Of a DNA stretch of 6,163 bases, positions 1 through 6,050 are shown piece by piece. Under the pieces are notes generated by a model. It had not been told where the DNA came from and ran no database searches. It saw only the letters and a program-made list of their open reading frames with translations. This DNA is from Candidatus Thalassarchaeaceae archaeon (GTDB lineage: Archaea > Thermoplasmatota > Poseidoniia > Poseidoniales > Thalassarchaeaceae): the NCBI GenBank assembly GCA_030754395.1, contig JASMAJ010000004.1:9451-15613 (forward strand). Reading direction: 5' to 3'. Each line of letters starts with the position of its first letter. Within the stretch, counting starts at the first letter, position 1. The translations under genes and the position numbers were made by a program.

Positions 1-2
1 GC

Positions 3-830
3 CGTGATGCGTCTACACATCCATTCTGTGGAGGACCAAATCCAGATGATGTTCGATGGACTACACGATATAGTGAAACAGATCCTTTCGGCTCACTATA
101 TGGCTCAATGCATGAGACTGGCCACGGATTATACGAGCAAGGTCGACCTCGTAATTTTGATTTTCAACCAGTAGGACATGCCAACGGACTAGGAGTTCAT
201 GAAAGCCAGAGTCGGTTGTGGGAAAATCAAATCGGACGAAGTCTGGAATTCTGTGAATGGGTTTTGCCATTATGGCAAGAAAACTTCCCAGAAAATATGC
301 AAGGGGTGACTGCAGAGGACCTTTGGCGCGCTGTAAACTTAGTTGAGCCGAGCTTAATCAGAGTGGAAGCAGATGAAGCAACTTACAATCTCCATATTAT
401 GATTAGATACGAAGTTGAAAAGAGACTTATTGCTGGCGATATTGAAGTGGATGATTTACCAGATGTATGGGATGATATGTACGAAGAATTCCTTGGAATC
501 CGTTCACCAAACCGAACTTTAGGGGTTCTACAAGATGTACACTGGTCAATCGGTGCCTTCGGATACTTCCCAACATACACTCTAGGGAATCTCTACTCAG
601 CCCAACTACTAGCCAAGGCACGTGAAGATCTTCCCGACCATGATGAACAGATTAGAAGAGGAGAGTTTGGTCCACTTCTTGAATGGATGCGGGAGAATGT
701 ACACAAGCGAGGCAGTATCCATGAACCTGCGGCTTTGATTGAAGAAGCAACAGGTTCACCCCCTTCACCGGATGCATTTGTGGAGTATCTTCGAGATAAG
801 GTCGAACGTCTCTATGGCGTGACTGCTTAA
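3..830 (+). CDS. M32 family metallocarboxypeptidase (C-terminal part, 5' end cut by window)
   Basis: This is the C-terminal 275 residues of a thermostable-carboxypeptidase-1 type enzyme (peptidase family M32), a cytoplasmic zinc or cobalt exopeptidase that removes C-terminal residues from peptides. The reading frame is open from base 3, so the first Met in frame (108) is internal and not the start. The family has about 500 residues, so roughly the N-terminal 45% lies outside the window. Visible signatures, in order: STHPF; DVRWTTRY (the DxRxT family motif); the HETGH zinc site (bases 111-125); and the third metal ligand Glu in HESQSR at base 201, 26 residues after the second His, the spacing I recall for the Pyrococcus furiosus enzyme. 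Further conserved blocks are DVHWSIGAFGYFPTYTLGN and the closing ATGSPPSPDAFVEYL. No truncation or missing catalytic residue is visible. It is followed after 38 bp by a same-strand propeller gene, probably cotranscribed. Family assignment is very secure; substrate preference is not visible. Confidence 0.95.
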   Translation, partial: RDASTHPFCGGPNPDDVRWTTRYSETDPFGSLYGSMHETGHGLYEQGRPRNFDFQPVGHANGLGVHESQSRLWENQIGRSLEFCEWVLPLWQENFPENMQGVTAEDLWRAVNLVEPSLIRVEADEATYNLHIMIRYEVEKRLIAGDIEVDDLPDVWDDMYEEFLGIRSPNRTLGVLQDVHWSIGAFGYFPTYTLGNLYSAQLLAKAREDLPDHDEQIRRGEFGPLLEWMRENVHKRGSIHEPAALIEEATGSPPSPDAFVEYLRDKVERLYGVTA

Positions 831-868
831 GCGGGTAACTCGATATTCACCAACCCATAGGGATTGAT

Positions 869-1924
869 GTGTCCGGTCACTCGCTGGAGAGTCTTGCCTC
901 TTTTGTACGTGATTTGAACAGTGCCTGTTCAGCACTATTGATTGAAGGAAATAATCTCCTTGCAGGATCACATGAAGGATTATTGAAATGTTGGGATTCA
1001 GCATCAGGAGACCTTCGATGGAGTGTTGAAGTTGCTGGCCCAATTTCCAGTTTGTCTATAGATAATGATCGAATCTATACTACAGCTTCAGCCTCACTAC
1101 ACGCAATTGACATGATTTCTGGAAAATTGCTCTGGAGTCGTGAATTAGAGGGGGGTAGTGATTACGTCAAGGCCTCGAAAGGCTCCGTCTGGGCGACTTC
1201 ATCTGTTTACGAATTAGAAGTCGCCGACTTCATTGAGGCAACAATATGGAGGTTCAATGAAGATGGAGATAAATTAGAAAGCTGGATTATCGCTGAGCGT
1301 CCTTGGTGTTTTGATTTACACAAAGATGGTGGAGTTCTTCTTGGACTAGGAAGACCACGTTGTGGTTATCTGATGATTCAACCTGGCGAAAAGCCGATTC
1401 ATCATCAACTAGAGACTGAGAGTCCCGTCACATGTGGCTGTAGAAGTTCTGAAGATTGTTTTTTGCTCGGACATGCTGATGGTTCAATCAGTTCAATTGG
1501 TTCTGATATTTTGAGTGATAGTGGCTCTAATTCATTGGTAACAGATATCTATAATCTGGGTTCTGAATGGATATCAGGACATGATGATGGAAGCATTCGT
1601 ATGAATGAAAATCAGCATCGTATTTTGGGTTCTATTGACTCGGTATCGGTGTTGGATAAAGATGGATGGGCTTCGTCCTGGAATGGATCTGAAACACAAA
1701 TTACAATCCTAGGAGATACTACGAATACTATTCCTCACAATGCACGAGTTCGACAAATGCACTCCAGTGATGTACGATTGGTTGTTGGTGACGAGCAGGG
1801 GAGGTTGTTTCTGCTGGAAGCAGAAATTGTCGAACGCAGACTAAGTGAAAGTGGTGATTCGAATGAAATTAGTGACCAAAACTCGGAAATTAGAGCCCGT
1901 TTGAGGATGTTAAGAAATAGATAA
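869..1924 (+). CDS. PQQ/WD40-like beta-propeller protein, function unknown
   Basis: A 351-residue protein made of degenerate beta-propeller blades. Residues 27-51 (LLAGSHEGLLKCWDSASGDLRW) and 67-89 (LHAIDMISGKLLW) are close to the PQQ-enzyme repeat pattern with a SG-K/D-L-L/R-W turn. Later units are more WD40/Kelch-like: GHADGSI (201-207), GHDDGSI (238-243) and VVGDEQGRLFLLE (305-317). There is no signal peptide or membrane segment, so it is probably cytoplasmic and acts as a binding scaffold, not as a quinoprotein dehydrogenase; no catalytic motif is seen. The last 25 residues are charged and probably helical. The start is GTG at 869: an in-frame stop lies at 836-838, no in-frame ATG comes between, and the overlapping ATG at 867 is in another frame. 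It sits 38 bp after the carboxypeptidase gene on the same strand, suggesting one transcript. The partner or ligand is unknown. Confidence 0.85.
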   Translation: MSGHSLESLASFVRDLNSACSALLIEGNNLLAGSHEGLLKCWDSASGDLRWSVEVAGPISSLSIDNDRIYTTASASLHAIDMISGKLLWSRELEGGSDYVKASKGSVWATSSVYELEVADFIEATIWRFNEDGDKLESWIIAERPWCFDLHKDGGVLLGLGRPRCGYLMIQPGEKPIHHQLETESPVTCGCRSSEDCFLLGHADGSISSIGSDILSDSGSNSLVTDIYNLGSEWISGHDDGSIRMNENQHRILGSIDSVSVLDKDGWASSWNGSETQITILGDTTNTIPHNARVRQMHSSDVRLVVGDEQGRLFLLEAEIVERRLSESGDSNEISDQNSEIRARLRMLRNR

Positions 1925-1941
1925 TTTCATCCCCGTGCCGC

Positions 1942-1977
1942 ACTGGAAATTAACATCTGTAGACCCCTATTTCCGGT
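1942..1977 (+). other. 9-bp imperfect hairpin just 5' of the RNA candidate
   Basis: ACTGGAAAT (1942-1950) can pair with ATTTCCGGT (1969-1977) over 9 bp with one G-U, leaving an 18-nt loop. It begins 18 bp after the propeller gene's stop codon. It could be the 3' end structure of that mRNA or an outer stem of the downstream RNA. The A/T-rich run GAAATTAACA inside it (1946-1955) could alternatively be a weak TATA-like element for a transcript starting near 1975-1983. The sequence does not choose between these. Confidence 0.3.
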
Positions 1978-2223
1978 CCACAGGGCCTCATTCGAGGAAA
2001 GGTTTATCAACTCCGGCCGTTCCTACCAAAGTTGCCGCTCTGGGAGAGTGGTGTGGGGCGCGCTCCGGCGCAAACCGCGGGCCACAGAACCGAACCCCGA
2101 ACTCGGGGTGGTAGAACCGGCAATCGAAAGAAAGCCGGGGATCATCGAACTCGTCTGTAGGACGAGGGAGATGCGGTCTAACCGAAGTGGAAAGAACGGA
2201 CGAAAGAAAGGGAAAGAAGCTAC

Positions 2224-2242
2224 GGGGAAAACTGGGGAAAAC
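2224..2242 (+). repeat. Tandem GGGGAAAAC repeat in the purine-rich RNA core
   Basis: GGGGAAAAC occurs at 2224-2232 and again at 2234-2242, separated by one T. A second near-tandem pair, GGCGGGAA at 2403-2410 and 2415-2422, lies further along in the same purine-rich stretch. These are short, so they may only reflect the composition bias of the region, but they add to the GGAAA/GAAAG theme repeated throughout 2125-2605. Confidence 0.4.
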
Positions 2243-2724
2243 ACAACCGCAACGCTTAGGCGAGGAAAACGCAACCGTGCCAGTCAACCAGACCGCGAGT
2301 GCATAGGCGAAGGGGGCGAACCAGAGATGGGGCAAACCTGAGGCGAATTCACGGGAAACAAAGGAAGAAAAAAACCGGACGCAAGAAAGGGGAAAAGAAA
2401 CCGGCGGGAAACGTGGCGGGAACGAGAGCGCGGAGACGCGTGGAGGACCGGCACTCATTCCATGAAACAAACTGATGAGAATCAGAGAGGGAAATGGAAA
2501 CGCAGAAACAGGGAGTGATCCCGGAAGAAGCGGAAACGACGAAAGAGCTCTTAGGAGTTCAAGAGTCATCTACCCGGGGAAGAAAATGCCTTCGGGCAGG
2601 AAAAGAACCGGACCCTGCGGAGTCAGGAGGGGGGGATGCTCCCCCATGTGCAGAACCCCCTGCTGCTCCCACCTTGTACCATTAGTACGGCTGAGCCCCT
2701 TTACAACCCGTTATCAATCATTGC

Positions 2725-2739
2725 GGAGAGTTTCTCTCT
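2725..2739 (+). terminator. Hairpin between convergent transcripts, possible terminator
   Basis: GAGAG (2726-2730) pairs with CTCTC (2734-2738) around a TTT loop, with an extra G-T wobble at 2725/2739. On the plus strand it is followed by a T-rich stretch (TACTTGTGTTATTT), so it could end the RNA candidate. On the minus strand it lies about 40 bp past the fumarase stop but is not followed by T residues. The stem is short and archaeal termination usually needs only a T-run, so this is tentative. Confidence 0.3.
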
Positions 2740-2777
2740 ACTTGTGTTATTTACATCACCTATGATTTAGTTCCAAC

Positions 2778-4379
2778 TCAGTTCTTAGGCCCAATCATTT
2801 CTGACGGTCTGACCCATTGGTCAAACTGATCATTTGTCAGGAGGCCTAGTTGTAATGAGGATTCGCGGAGAGTCAGTTCATTCATGTGTGCGTGCTTTGC
2901 TATTTTTGCTGCATTGTCATATCCAATGTGATTATTCAGAGCCGTGACAAGCATCAGACTATTCTCCAAATGAGATTGGATTGTGCCCTCATTTGCCTCC
3001 AAACCTACAACGCATCTTTCTGTGAATGCCTTACAGCTATCGGAAATTAATTGTATACTGTGAAGGAGATTGTGTATCATCATAGGTTTGTACACATTTA
3101 GTTCGAAATTTCCTTGACTGCCTCCAAATGAAATTGCTGTATGATTCCCCATAACTTGACAGCAAACCATTGTAATCGCCTCGGCCTGAGTCGGATTCAC
3201 TTTTCCTGGCATAATACTAGAACCAGGCTCATTTGCTGGAAGAGATAATTCTCCAAAGCCACAACGAGGACCTGATCCCATCCAACGAATATCATTGGCT
3301 ATTTTCATCAGACTTGCAGCAAGCGTATTCAGCGCACCCGATGCTGCGACAATCGCATCATGTGCTGCAAGTTGAGCAAACTTGTTTTCAGCTGAAATAA
3401 ATTGAATTCCTGTTTTTTGTGAAATTTTTTCGGCGACTTTTTCGGCGAATTCAAAATGAGTATTGAGACCTGTGCCAACAGCAGTACCGCCTAATGCTAA
3501 TTCGAGTAAATCGTCATATGCAGCCTCAATGCGACGGATGTCAGCAGCAAGCATAGACACATAGCCACTAAATTCCTGTTCAAGAGTAAGTGGGACTGCG
3601 TCCATCAGATGTGTGCGGCCTATCTTGACAATCCCTTCGAATTCGTTTGCTTTCTGTGCCAACGCGCCATGAAGGAGTCTTATTGCCGGTAGAAGTCTGA
3701 AATGGAATTGTTCCGCTGCGGCAATATGCATTGCTGTAGGAAATGTGTCATTACTGGACTGTCCTCTATTTACGTGATCATTAGGATGGACTGGGGTCTT
3801 ACTACCTAATTCGCCTCCGGCCATTTCAATTGCCCTATTTGCAATGACTTCGTTTGAATTCATATTCGTCTGAGTTCCAGAACCTGTTTGCCAAATCCGT
3901 AAGGGGAAGTGCTCATTCAATGAACCTGAAATTACTTCATCACAAGCGGCAGAAATCAGTGCCCCTATCTGAGGATCTAATTGGCCTAGTTCAACATTAG
4001 TTTCAGATGCAGCTTGTTTTAGAATTCCGAATGCTCGAATTATTGATGATGGCATTGTGTCATCACCAATGTCGAAGTTGATTAGAGAACGAGCCGTTTG
4101 ACACCCATAGTACCTATCTGAAGGGACTTCCAATTCTCCCATCGTGTCTTTCTCTATCCGAACCGAGGAGCCCTCAGATTTTGCTGAGCGAGGATTCACT
4201 ATTTGTTCAGAAAAAGAAGGCATATTTTCTGATTCAAGTCCATTTTGAATCATTTTTGAAATTGTAGCCGAACGACCCTGGACTTTTCCCTTTCCGACCC
4301 TTCTATCCAACTTCTGGGCAAGTTCCTCAGGTATGCTAATGCTGATGATGCGGCGGTCGCCGGAGCGATGTTTGGACAT
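2778..4379 (-). CDS. fumC: Class II fumarate hydratase with N-terminal ribbon-helix-helix domain
   Basis: Residues 72-533 are a complete class II (iron-independent, FumC-type) fumarase, catalysing reversible hydration of fumarate to L-malate in the TCA cycle as a cytoplasmic homotetramer. Signatures: IEKDTMGELEVP (75-86), GSGTQTNMNSNE (166-177), SSNDTFPTAMH (208-218), GRTHLMDA (254-261, His257 matching E. coli FumC His188) and the SS-loop GSSIMPGKVNP (386-396, Ser387 matching Ser318). Normal FumC is about 465 residues; this protein is 533. The extra N terminus (about 10-48: RRIISISIPEELAQKLDRR, then GRSATISKMIQNGLE) has the beta strand-helix-helix pattern of CopG/Arc-type ribbon-helix-helix DNA-binding proteins, followed by a Ser-rich linker (49-71). 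The ATG at 4379 is supported by a TATA-like element about 27 bp upstream, as in leaderless archaeal mRNAs; Met53 is the only obvious alternative start and would drop the RHH. Aspartase is less likely given overall similarity to FumC. Enzyme call very sure; DNA binding inferred. Confidence 0.95.
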   Translation of the reverse strand: MSKHRSGDRRIISISIPEELAQKLDRRVGKGKVQGRSATISKMIQNGLESENMPSFSEQIVNPRSAKSEGSSVRIEKDTMGELEVPSDRYYGCQTARSLINFDIGDDTMPSSIIRAFGILKQAASETNVELGQLDPQIGALISAACDEVISGSLNEHFPLRIWQTGSGTQTNMNSNEVIANRAIEMAGGELGSKTPVHPNDHVNRGQSSNDTFPTAMHIAAAEQFHFRLLPAIRLLHGALAQKANEFEGIVKIGRTHLMDAVPLTLEQEFSGYVSMLAADIRRIEAAYDDLLELALGGTAVGTGLNTHFEFAEKVAEKISQKTGIQFISAENKFAQLAAHDAIVAASGALNTLAASLMKIANDIRWMGSGPRCGFGELSLPANEPGSSIMPGKVNPTQAEAITMVCCQVMGNHTAISFGGSQGNFELNVYKPMMIHNLLHSIQLISDSCKAFTERCVVGLEANEGTIQSHLENSLMLVTALNNHIGYDNAAKIAKHAHMNELTLRESSLQLGLLTNDQFDQWVRPSEMIGPKN

Positions 4380-4396
4380 GTTAGACGCCGTTAATT

Positions 4397-4422
4397 AGTT
4401 ATTAATAAATATTGAGTTATTA
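4397..4422. repeat. Direct repeat AGTTATTA flanking the fumarase TATA box
   Basis: AGTTATTA occurs at 4397-4404 and 4415-4422, an 18-bp spacing, on either side of and overlapping the TATA element. It may be a second regulatory repeat in the same promoter or a by-product of the A/T-rich composition. Confidence 0.3.
4401..4413 (-). promoter_or_regulatory. TATA box for the RHH-fumarase gene
   Basis: On the minus strand the A/T run AATATTTATTAAT is centred about 27 bp before the ATG at 4379. In archaea the TATA box lies about 26 bp before the transcription start, so this predicts a leaderless or nearly leaderless mRNA beginning at or next to the ATG. That agrees with the lack of a Shine-Dalgarno sequence there. 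The whole 4380-4475 gap is very A/T-rich, so the exact box is uncertain. Confidence 0.55.
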
Positions 4423-4435
4423 AGTTCAGCACCGC

Positions 4436-4450
4436 ATTGATTAAATCAAT
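4436..4450. promoter_or_regulatory. Perfect 15-bp palindrome, candidate operator
   Basis: ATTGATT-A-AATCAAT is a perfect 7-bp inverted repeat around one base. It lies upstream of the fumarase TATA box (57-71 bp before the ATG). A third copy of the half-site, AATCAAT, is at 4470-4476, and ATTGATT recurs upstream of pyrE at 6105-6111. Dimeric RHH proteins bind short inverted or direct repeats, so this is a natural candidate target for the fused RHH domain. The link is inference, and A/T-rich palindromes can arise by chance. Confidence 0.35.
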
Positions 4451-4475
4451 AATTGAAAGATTAGTAATAAATCAA

Positions 4476-5024
4476 TCAAATTCTCTCAATTTTGATGATC
4501 TTTTGAGGATCGTGCGGCCTATCTCCTGGTTTTGTGTCGCAATTCTCAATTTTGTATACAACATCAATCCCCTCAATTACCTCTCCAAACACAGCATGAT
4601 TGCCATTTAGCCAAGGAGTAGGCACTGTCGTAAGAAAGAATTGCGAGCCTCCTGTATTTGGCCCTGCATTAGCCATAGAGAAAAGCCCTGGTTTGTCGTG
4701 CTTCTTGGAAAGAGCCGCCCTCTCACAAGGAATTTTCCAACCTGGACCACCAGTGCCGGCTCTTCCATTTTGGGGATCTCTAGAATATGGACATCCGCCT
4801 TGGATCATGAAATTCTTAATGACTCGGTGAAAGTGAAGGCCATTGTAGAATTCTTCATCTACGAGCTTGAGGAAGTTTCCTGTAGTCTCTGGGCAATCTT
4901 TGGTGTAGAGGCCAATCACAATCACTCCGGCGCTAGTAGTCATTTTGACGTCGGTTCTTTCCGGTTCTTCATTCGAGTTCTTATCCCACCAACTCTCCTT
5001 ATCATCCTTAGAATACGGCGTCAT
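4476..5024 (-). CDS. Cyclophilin-type peptidyl-prolyl cis-trans isomerase
   Basis: A 182-residue protein whose residues 26-182 form one complete cyclophilin domain, which catalyses cis-trans isomerisation of Xaa-Pro bonds during protein folding. Active-site residues are all present: FHRVI (Arg67, equal to human CypA Arg55), NFMIQGG (Phe72, Met73, Gln75), FSMANAG (115-121), GSQFF (Gln128, Phe130) and TPWLNGNHAVFG (Trp138, Leu139, His143). There is no signal peptide or membrane anchor, so it is cytoplasmic. The first 26 residues are a very acidic, charged tail with two Trp residues and no family match. A start at Met28 (base 4943) would give a minimal domain but starts inside the first strand region, so 5024 is kept. 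No clear Shine-Dalgarno is visible. It lies 45 bp after the csaA-like gene on the same strand and is probably cotranscribed with it. Family call very secure. Confidence 0.95.
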   Translation of the reverse strand: MTPYSKDDKESWWDKNSNEEPERTDVKMTTSAGVIVIGLYTKDCPETTGNFLKLVDEEFYNGLHFHRVIKNFMIQGGCPYSRDPQNGRAGTGGPGWKIPCERAALSKKHDKPGLFSMANAGPNTGGSQFFLTTVPTPWLNGNHAVFGEVIEGIDVVYKIENCDTKPGDRPHDPQKIIKIERI

Positions 5025-5069
5025 ATCGCTGGGGGACTGTCACAGGCACATGAGCATATGCGTGCTGGT

Positions 5070-5465
5070 TTATGCCACCATTGAACCGGGTTGTACGCCT
5101 TCTGGTAATTCCAAAAGCCTCACCGTACCATCGGGATCAAGTGCACCTAATACAAGGAATTGAGAAATGAATCCGGTAGGGAGTGTTTTGTCGCCGAGAT
5201 TAATGGCTCCAACTACCGTGCGACCAACCAAGTCGGCTCTCGAATAATTGGTAATCTGGGCTGAGCTCCACAACCTGCCAATTACAGGGCCAAAATCGAC
5301 TTCGATTTTGTAAGATGGTTTGCGCATCTCAGGAAATTCCTCGACTTTCATTACAATTCCTGTTCGCAAATCAAGTTCAAAATATGCTGCTGCGCCAACA
5401 TATTCCTTTTTCTCCAATTTCTCCGGATGATAGGGAACACTGGAATCAATGATATGTTGACTCAT
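5070..5465 (-). CDS. csaA: CsaA-like tRNA-binding OB-fold protein
   Basis: A 131-residue protein of the CsaA / EMAP-type tRNA-binding domain family, related to the C-terminal dimerisation domain of bacterial MetRS. Residues about 28-130 carry the family pattern: FELDLRTGIVMKVEEFPEMRKPSYK, the strand after it VDFGPVIG, the conserved SSAQITNYSR (67-76), VGAINLGDKTLPTGF (85-99) and ISQFLVLGA (100-108). Bacterial CsaA (about 110 residues) dimerises, binds tRNA-like RNA and was reported to have chaperone or export-related activity; the role in archaea is not settled. A 25-residue lysine/glutamate-containing N-terminal extension precedes the domain. The ATG directly follows the pyrE TGA with no gap, and a GGGTGA ribosome-binding sequence lies inside the end of pyrE, indicating translational coupling. 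The nearby cyclophilin would fit a folding-related job, but that is only association. Confidence 0.92.
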   Translation of the reverse strand: MSQHIIDSSVPYHPEKLEKKEYVGAAAYFELDLRTGIVMKVEEFPEMRKPSYKIEVDFGPVIGRLWSSAQITNYSRADLVGRTVVGAINLGDKTLPTGFISQFLVLGALDPDGTVRLLELPEGVQPGSMVA

Positions 5466-6050
5466 TCATTCACCCGTTACATCAGAGCGTAAGATTAGAG
5501 GGAGAAGTACTACTCCTGCAGCATCAAATGCATCCAAGCCCCCTTCTTCTCTGTCAAGAATTGTGATGCAAGCAACTACTTCACATCCCATATCTGTCAG
5601 TCTTCCTGCAGCCTTCAATGCAGAACCACCAGTAGTAGTCACATCTTCCAAAAGCACCACTCGATCTCCTTTATTCAGAGTTGAGCCTTCAATTCCGGGA
5701 GGATTGCCCGTTTTTCTCCCGCCTCTTCCTTTCGCCTCTTTACGAACCATGAATCCTCGTAGATTAGAGCCTCTGGGCGCCTTTGCTATGGCAATGCCAG
5801 CTAGAGGGACGGCGCCCAACTCTAATCCGCCAACTGCATTGATATCCCCCAGATTCTCTATTTCCGAATGAAGTAAGACACCAATTAAATGAGCGCCCTC
5901 TGGATTCATCATGACTGGTTTCATGTCAAAGAAATGTGGGCTTTGTCGGCCACTTGCGAGTGTGAACAACTCCTCAGGTGAGTGGAGGTATGCTAGGTCT
6001 CGAACACAATCTATGAGACGGTTGCGGGCTTCTTCAACTGTAGTAGACAT
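5466..6050 (-). CDS. pyrE: Orotate phosphoribosyltransferase
   Basis: A complete type I phosphoribosyltransferase of 194 residues that joins orotate and PRPP to give OMP, the fifth step of de novo pyrimidine synthesis, in the cytoplasm. Signatures, numbered from the ATG at 6050: LASGRQSPHFFDMKPVMM (31-48), the loop with catalytic Lys MVRKEAKGRG (101-110) and the PRPP-binding motif VVLLEDVTTTGGSAL (131-145). Length is typical for the family. The frame could extend four codons to a TTG at 6062, but the ATG is preferred because MSTTVEEARNRL is a natural N terminus and GGAG lies just upstream, although spaced closely. The stop codon is immediately followed by the ATG of the csaA-like gene, so the two are surely cotranscribed. 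No decarboxylase (pyrF) is visible in the window. Confidence 0.95.
   Translation of the reverse strand: MSTTVEEARNRLIDCVRDLAYLHSPEELFTLASGRQSPHFFDMKPVMMNPEGAHLIGVLLHSEIENLGDINAVGGLELGAVPLAGIAIAKAPRGSNLRGFMVRKEAKGRGGRKTGNPPGIEGSTLNKGDRVVLLEDVTTTGGSALKAAGRLTDMGCEVVACITILDREEGGLDAFDAAGVVLLPLILRSDVTGE
5470..5475 (-). promoter_or_regulatory. Ribosome binding site for the csaA-like gene
   Basis: GGGTGA on the minus strand, containing GGTGA complementary to the 16S 3' end, sits 4 nt before the ATG at 5465 and inside the last codons of pyrE. It supports that start and translation from a polycistronic pyrE-csaA mRNA, in contrast to the leaderless-type start of the fumarase gene. Confidence 0.55.

Larger units (their letters stand above)
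1983..2739 (+). ncRNA. Candidate large structured non-coding RNA, unknown family
   Basis: No protein family is visible here. By hand count 1981-2700 is about 57% G+C with A 31% and T 12%, against about 45% G+C in sampled flanking genes. Perfect or near-perfect local hairpins (bases): 2060-2071 (loop TCCG), 2089-2112 (loop AACT, 2-nt bulge), 2117-2138, 2150-2166, 2174-2184, 2428-2441 (loop GAGA), 2472-2485 (loop GAGA), 2511-2522 (loop GTGA), 2545-2560, 2587-2598 (loop TTCG), 2614-2627, 2631-2645 and 2650-2663. GNRA and UNCG loops exist only when read on the plus strand, which fixes the orientation. Possible closing helices are 1998-2002 with 2698-2702 and 2011-2020 with 2687-2695 (one bulge, one G-U); 2041-2046 with 2666-2671 nests inside. 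The middle (about 2185-2420) is an A/G-rich stretch with few stems. Ends are estimates. I looked for RNase P, SRP, 5S/16S/23S, group I/II intron and box C/D signatures and found none convincing. An untranscribed low-complexity spacer is the main alternative. Confidence 0.6.

Noticed and set aside
2471..2493. CTGATGAG...GAAA as a hammerhead ribozyme core, or CTGATGA as a box C motif
   Set aside because: The bases form a simple hairpin CTGAT-GAGA-ATCAG; no hammerhead stems I/III and no partner box D at the right distance are present.
1988..2569. 193-codon open frame on the minus strand through the RNA region
   Set aside because: The minus strand here has very little A, so stop codons (all contain A) are rare by composition. 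The product is low-complexity Ser/Phe/Pro/Arg with no recognisable domain, and plus-strand tetraloop hairpins explain the sequence better.
2674..2722. Resemblance on the minus strand to the 3' end of 23S rRNA (GATTGATAACGGG ... GTACTAATG)
   Set aside because: Only short scattered words match, nothing upstream resembles 23S, and these bases take part in the plus-strand closing helix.
1983..2739. RNase P RNA or SRP RNA
   Set aside because: GAGGAAAGG at 1994-2002 recalls the RNase P CR-I start but lacks the following TCC, and no matching CR-IV/CR-V segment was found. The minus-strand GGGAGCAGC at 2662-2670 recalls SRP helix 8 but lacks the partner strand and tetraloop. The region is also about twice the usual size of either RNA.
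2048..2765. Plus-strand frames of 97 and 96 codons (2048-2341, 2475-2765)
   Set aside because: Lys/Arg/Gly/Glu-rich translations of purine-rich DNA, with no domain, no start signals, and they cross the predicted hairpins.
4600..5163. Plus-strand open frames opposite the cyclophilin and csaA-like genes
   Set aside because: They are antisense shadows of well-supported minus-strand genes, with no recognisable domains.
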